Source: Deltaproteobacteria bacterium
Lineage (GTDB): Bacteria; UBA10199; DSSB01
Assembly: GCA_021414045.1 (NCBI GenBank)
Contig: JAIOPF010000231.1
Location: 1 to 6,529 of the forward strand
Length of the DNA stretch: 6,529 nucleotides
Direction: 5' to 3'
Of the stretch, positions 4,331-6,529 are shown piece by piece (within the stretch, counting starts at the first letter, position 1; each line of letters opens with the position of its first letter). The notes below the pieces were generated by a model that ran no database searches, had not been told where the DNA came from, and was given only the letters and a program-made list of their open reading frames with translations. The position numbers and the translations under genes are program-made.

Positions 4331-6529
4331 ATGACGGTGGGCCTAGCCCAACATTTCGAACTCGTCCAAAAGCTCGGAGAGGGGAGCTTCGGTGAAGTCC
4401 ACCTCGCGATGGACCGCCGCACCCAACGGCAGGTGGCCCTCAAGTTTCTCCGCTTCGATCCCAGCATCCCCAACTTCAACGAGGCCGTCGCGCTATTCAA
4501 GCGCGAGTTCGAGCTGCTCCGCGAGCTGAAACACCCCCACTTGGCCAGCGTCTTCGATTTCGGTTTCGACGAGGAGCAGAAGCGTTATTTTTTCAGCGCC
4601 GAATTCTGCCGTGGAACGGAACTGGCGGAAGCCTTCTCGGGTCGGTCCGTCGAATTCTTCGAGGATGTCCTCGTCCAAATCCTCTCGGCCCTCGATTACA
4701 TCCATTCCCAGGGCGTGGTTCATTCCGACATCAAGCCGGCCAACGTCCTCGTGGAAGAGAGGGAAGGCGCGCCCTACGTCAAGCTGCTGGACTTCGGAGT
4801 CGCCGGCCGCCTGCGCTCCAGCGGGCAAGGCGTTGGCGGCACCCCCACCTACATGGCGCCGGAACTCTGGAACCCCGGCCCCAAACTCGACTTGCGGTCC
4901 GACCTTTATTCCCTGGGCATGCTCTGCCTGGAACTGCTCGGCGGCGGCCTTCCCTTCGACGTCGAAAATCAACGCTCGATTCAAGACTGGCACCTTCGCG
5001 GCAATATTCCGGAACACCTCTGGCAAGCTCGGGAAATCCCGCCTTACCTCCGCGAATTGATCGAGAAACTCCTGGCGAAAAAACCTTCGGACCGTTTTTC
5101 CAATGCCAGGGTCGTCTTGAACTTCCTCAATTTGGGGACCAGCGGAAAATACCAAAGCGCGGAAATCGGGCTACAAACCGAAATCCCCCTCGAAGGCCCC
5201 CTGATAGAGCGAAAGGAAGTTTGCGAAGGGATTCAAAAGGTCATTCAGAGCGGACTGCTTCCGGAGAGCGGCGAAGGCGGGCCCGGGGTTTTTTTCCTCT
5301 GCGGGGAAAGAGGTATCGGAAAAAGCCGAGTTCTGGAAGAGATCCGACTCTTCCTCGCCGTCCAAGAAGTCCGCTGCCATTCGGTGTCCGGCGATTGGGA
5401 AATCCCCTCCTGGCCGCGGCTCGCGGAGGCGCTCGGCCTTCCGCCCTTGGCCAACGACAACCTGGATGAAACTTGGCAGATTCGGCGCCGGGTCGACTCG
5501 CTCCGCGAGGCGGCGAAGGCGGCCCCGCTTTGCATCCTCATCGACGATTTCCACAAGATCGACCGCGATTTGAAACAGACCATCCTCAAGCTCTCCGAGG
5601 AAAGCCAGCCGGGAAAGGCCGAGGCGAGAGCGCCCCTGTTCGTCGTGGTCGGCACCGAAGAGAATGTCGAAGACGGAATCGTCCTGAAACGCTTGAGCCG
5701 CCAGGGCGTCCTGCAATACGTCCAGCACCTGTTGGGAAAAAGCGATAAAACCGAGGGATTGGCCGACATTCTGTTTCGCTATTCCGGAGGCCTGCCCCTG
5801 CTGGTCGCGGAAGGCCTGAGGTATTTGGCGCCTCGCTTCAACCGAGGGGAATCGCTCGACCAGCTCATGCCCTCCTCGCATATCGCCTCGCTGTACCGCG
5901 AAAAAATGCAGGCCTTGACCGCCCCCGAACTCGATTTGCTCCACCTGACGGCCTTGCTTTTCCGGCCCGTTCCAGAAAGCGAATTGCTGCAGATCCTAAA
6001 TCTCGCTTCCGCCGAACTCGACCACCTGGCCAAGAACAGCCTGCGCAGCGGCCTACTGACCAGCCGCACGGAAATGACGGAGGAAAGCGAGTTCGCGCCA
6101 ATTTACCAAATGAACAGCCAGGCCCTGGCCATCGAATTGATCGAGGGTCTGGATCCGGATAGGCGGCGTTCCCTCCACCAAGCCATCGCCGAGGGCATGG
6201 AAAAATCGGGAAAGGCCCCCAAAGAGGAATTCGCCTACCATCTCGCCAAAGCCGGAAAATCGGAAGAAGCCGCCGCGTCCTTCCAGGCGACGGGACTAGT
6301 CTCCAGCGCCACCCGCTGCCTCTCCAAGGCCATGCAGCTGTTCACGGAAGGCTCGCCGCATTGGCAGGAAGTCGCCACCGAATTGACCCGGCTTTTCATC
6401 GTGTCGGGAGCTTACCGCGAAGCGGAGGAATCCCTGCAAAAATTGGCGGCCTATCCTTCTTGGAAGGGCGAGGAACTCTCCGGTTGGCTGGCGTTCAAGA
6501 AACGGGATTTCCCCGTCGCGCGCCGACGC
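4331..6529 (+). CDS. Ser/Thr protein kinase with AAA ATPase and helical-repeat region (3' truncated)
   Basis: The frame is open from ATG 4331 to the window end, 733 residues without a stop. Residues 9-266 are a Hanks-type kinase: Gly loop GEGSFG (16-21), VALK with Lys38, Glu59 as the likely helix-C partner, catalytic HSDIKPAN (131-138) with Asp133, DFG (154-156), GTPTYMAPE (170-178), Asp191 and Arg255. The HRD Arg is Ser132, making it a non-RD kinase. Residues 285-500 form an AAA_16/STAND-type ATPase: Walker A GERGIGKS (325-332), Walker B LCILIDDFH (400-408), and the GGLPLLVAEGLRYL segment (486-499) typical near the end of such modules. Residues 520-600 look like a winged-helix region, and 610-730 is Ala-rich and helical, like the start of TPR repeats. 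No membrane helix is seen. The order kinase-ATPase-TPR is known from large signalling kinases of myxobacteria and others. The substrate is unknown. It is divergent from the HATPase/STAS operon. Confidence 0.92.
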   Translation, partial: MTVGLAQHFELVQKLGEGSFGEVHLAMDRRTQRQVALKFLRFDPSIPNFNEAVALFKREFELLRELKHPHLASVFDFGFDEEQKRYFFSAEFCRGTELAEAFSGRSVEFFEDVLVQILSALDYIHSQGVVHSDIKPANVLVEEREGAPYVKLLDFGVAGRLRSSGQGVGGTPTYMAPELWNPGPKLDLRSDLYSLGMLCLELLGGGLPFDVENQRSIQDWHLRGNIPEHLWQAREIPPYLRELIEKLLAKKPSDRFSNARVVLNFLNLGTSGKYQSAEIGLQTEIPLEGPLIERKEVCEGIQKVIQSGLLPESGEGGPGVFFLCGERGIGKSRVLEEIRLFLAVQEVRCHSVSGDWEIPSWPRLAEALGLPPLANDNLDETWQIRRRVDSLREAAKAAPLCILIDDFHKIDRDLKQTILKLSEESQPGKAEARAPLFVVVGTEENVEDGIVLKRLSRQGVLQYVQHLLGKSDKTEGLADILFRYSGGLPLLVAEGLRYLAPRFNRGESLDQLMPSSHIASLYREKMQALTAPELDLLHLTALLFRPVPESELLQILNLASAELDHLAKNSLRSGLLTSRTEMTEESEFAPIYQMNSQALAIELIEGLDPDRRRSLHQAIAEGMEKSGKAPKEEFAYHLAKAGKSEEAAASFQATGLVSSATRCLSKAMQLFTEGSPHWQEVATELTRLFIVSGAYREAEESLQKLAAYPSWKGEELSGWLAFKKRDFPVARRR

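Noticed and set aside
4493..5155. A 220-codon minus-strand open frame
   Set aside because: It is antisense to the kinase domain, whose catalytic motifs are all present on the plus strand; its product is low-complexity and unrecognisable.
5171..5944. A 257-codon minus-strand open frame
   Set aside because: It is antisense to the Walker A and B ATPase segment of the kinase and shows no domain of its own.

Overview
The window looks like chromosomal DNA from a free-living bacterium of the former Deltaproteobacteria (Myxococcota, Bdellovibrionota or a related uncultured lineage). This rests on a cluster of hallmarks: an Asp-rich thrombospondin type 3 (TSP3) repeat surface protein with a Gly-Gly-Gly-Gly-Cys C-terminal sorting signal, a eukaryotic-type Ser/Thr kinase fused to an AAA ATPase, a STAS protein with the core NSCGV, and proteins with degenerate receiver domains. 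The lineage is an inference; there is no rRNA or other marker. Coding density is very high, with six complete or partial genes besides the truncated kinase in 6.5 kb and no RNA genes, mobile elements or CRISPR.

Layout. (1) Positions 1-713 (+): 3' end of a secreted calcium-binding TSP3-repeat protein with a membrane-anchoring sorting tail. (2) Positions 688-1696 (-): a two-gene unit, a pseudo-receiver/PAS protein followed after 7 bases by a 60-residue CPXCG zinc-ribbon protein whose end overlaps the surface-protein gene by 26 bp. (3) Positions 1742-2815 (+): a patatin-like lipid hydrolase, divergent from the PAS gene across 45 bp. (4) Positions 2826-4264 (-): a two-gene operon with an ATGA overlap, pseudo-receiver/HATPase (anti-sigma-factor-like kinase) followed by a STAS/zinc-ribbon protein, convergent with the patatin gene. 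(5) Positions 4331-6529 (+): a Ser/Thr kinase with AAA ATPase and helical-repeat regions, open at the window edge and divergent from the HATPase gene across 66 bp.

How they may work together. Most of the window is signalling. The HATPase and STAS pair has the composition and coupling of a partner-switching module (as in RsbW/RsbV or SpoIIAB/SpoIIAA), but the STAS residue normally phosphorylated is Cys, and a Cys4 zinc ribbon is fused downstream, so it probably signals by binding rather than by Ser phosphorylation. Both the HATPase protein and the PAS protein begin with receiver-like folds that lack the phospho-acceptor Asp, suggesting non-phosphorylated input domains. The Ser/Thr kinase is divergent from this module and may be co-regulated with it. 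No link to the patatin hydrolase or surface protein beyond proximity can be shown from the sequence.
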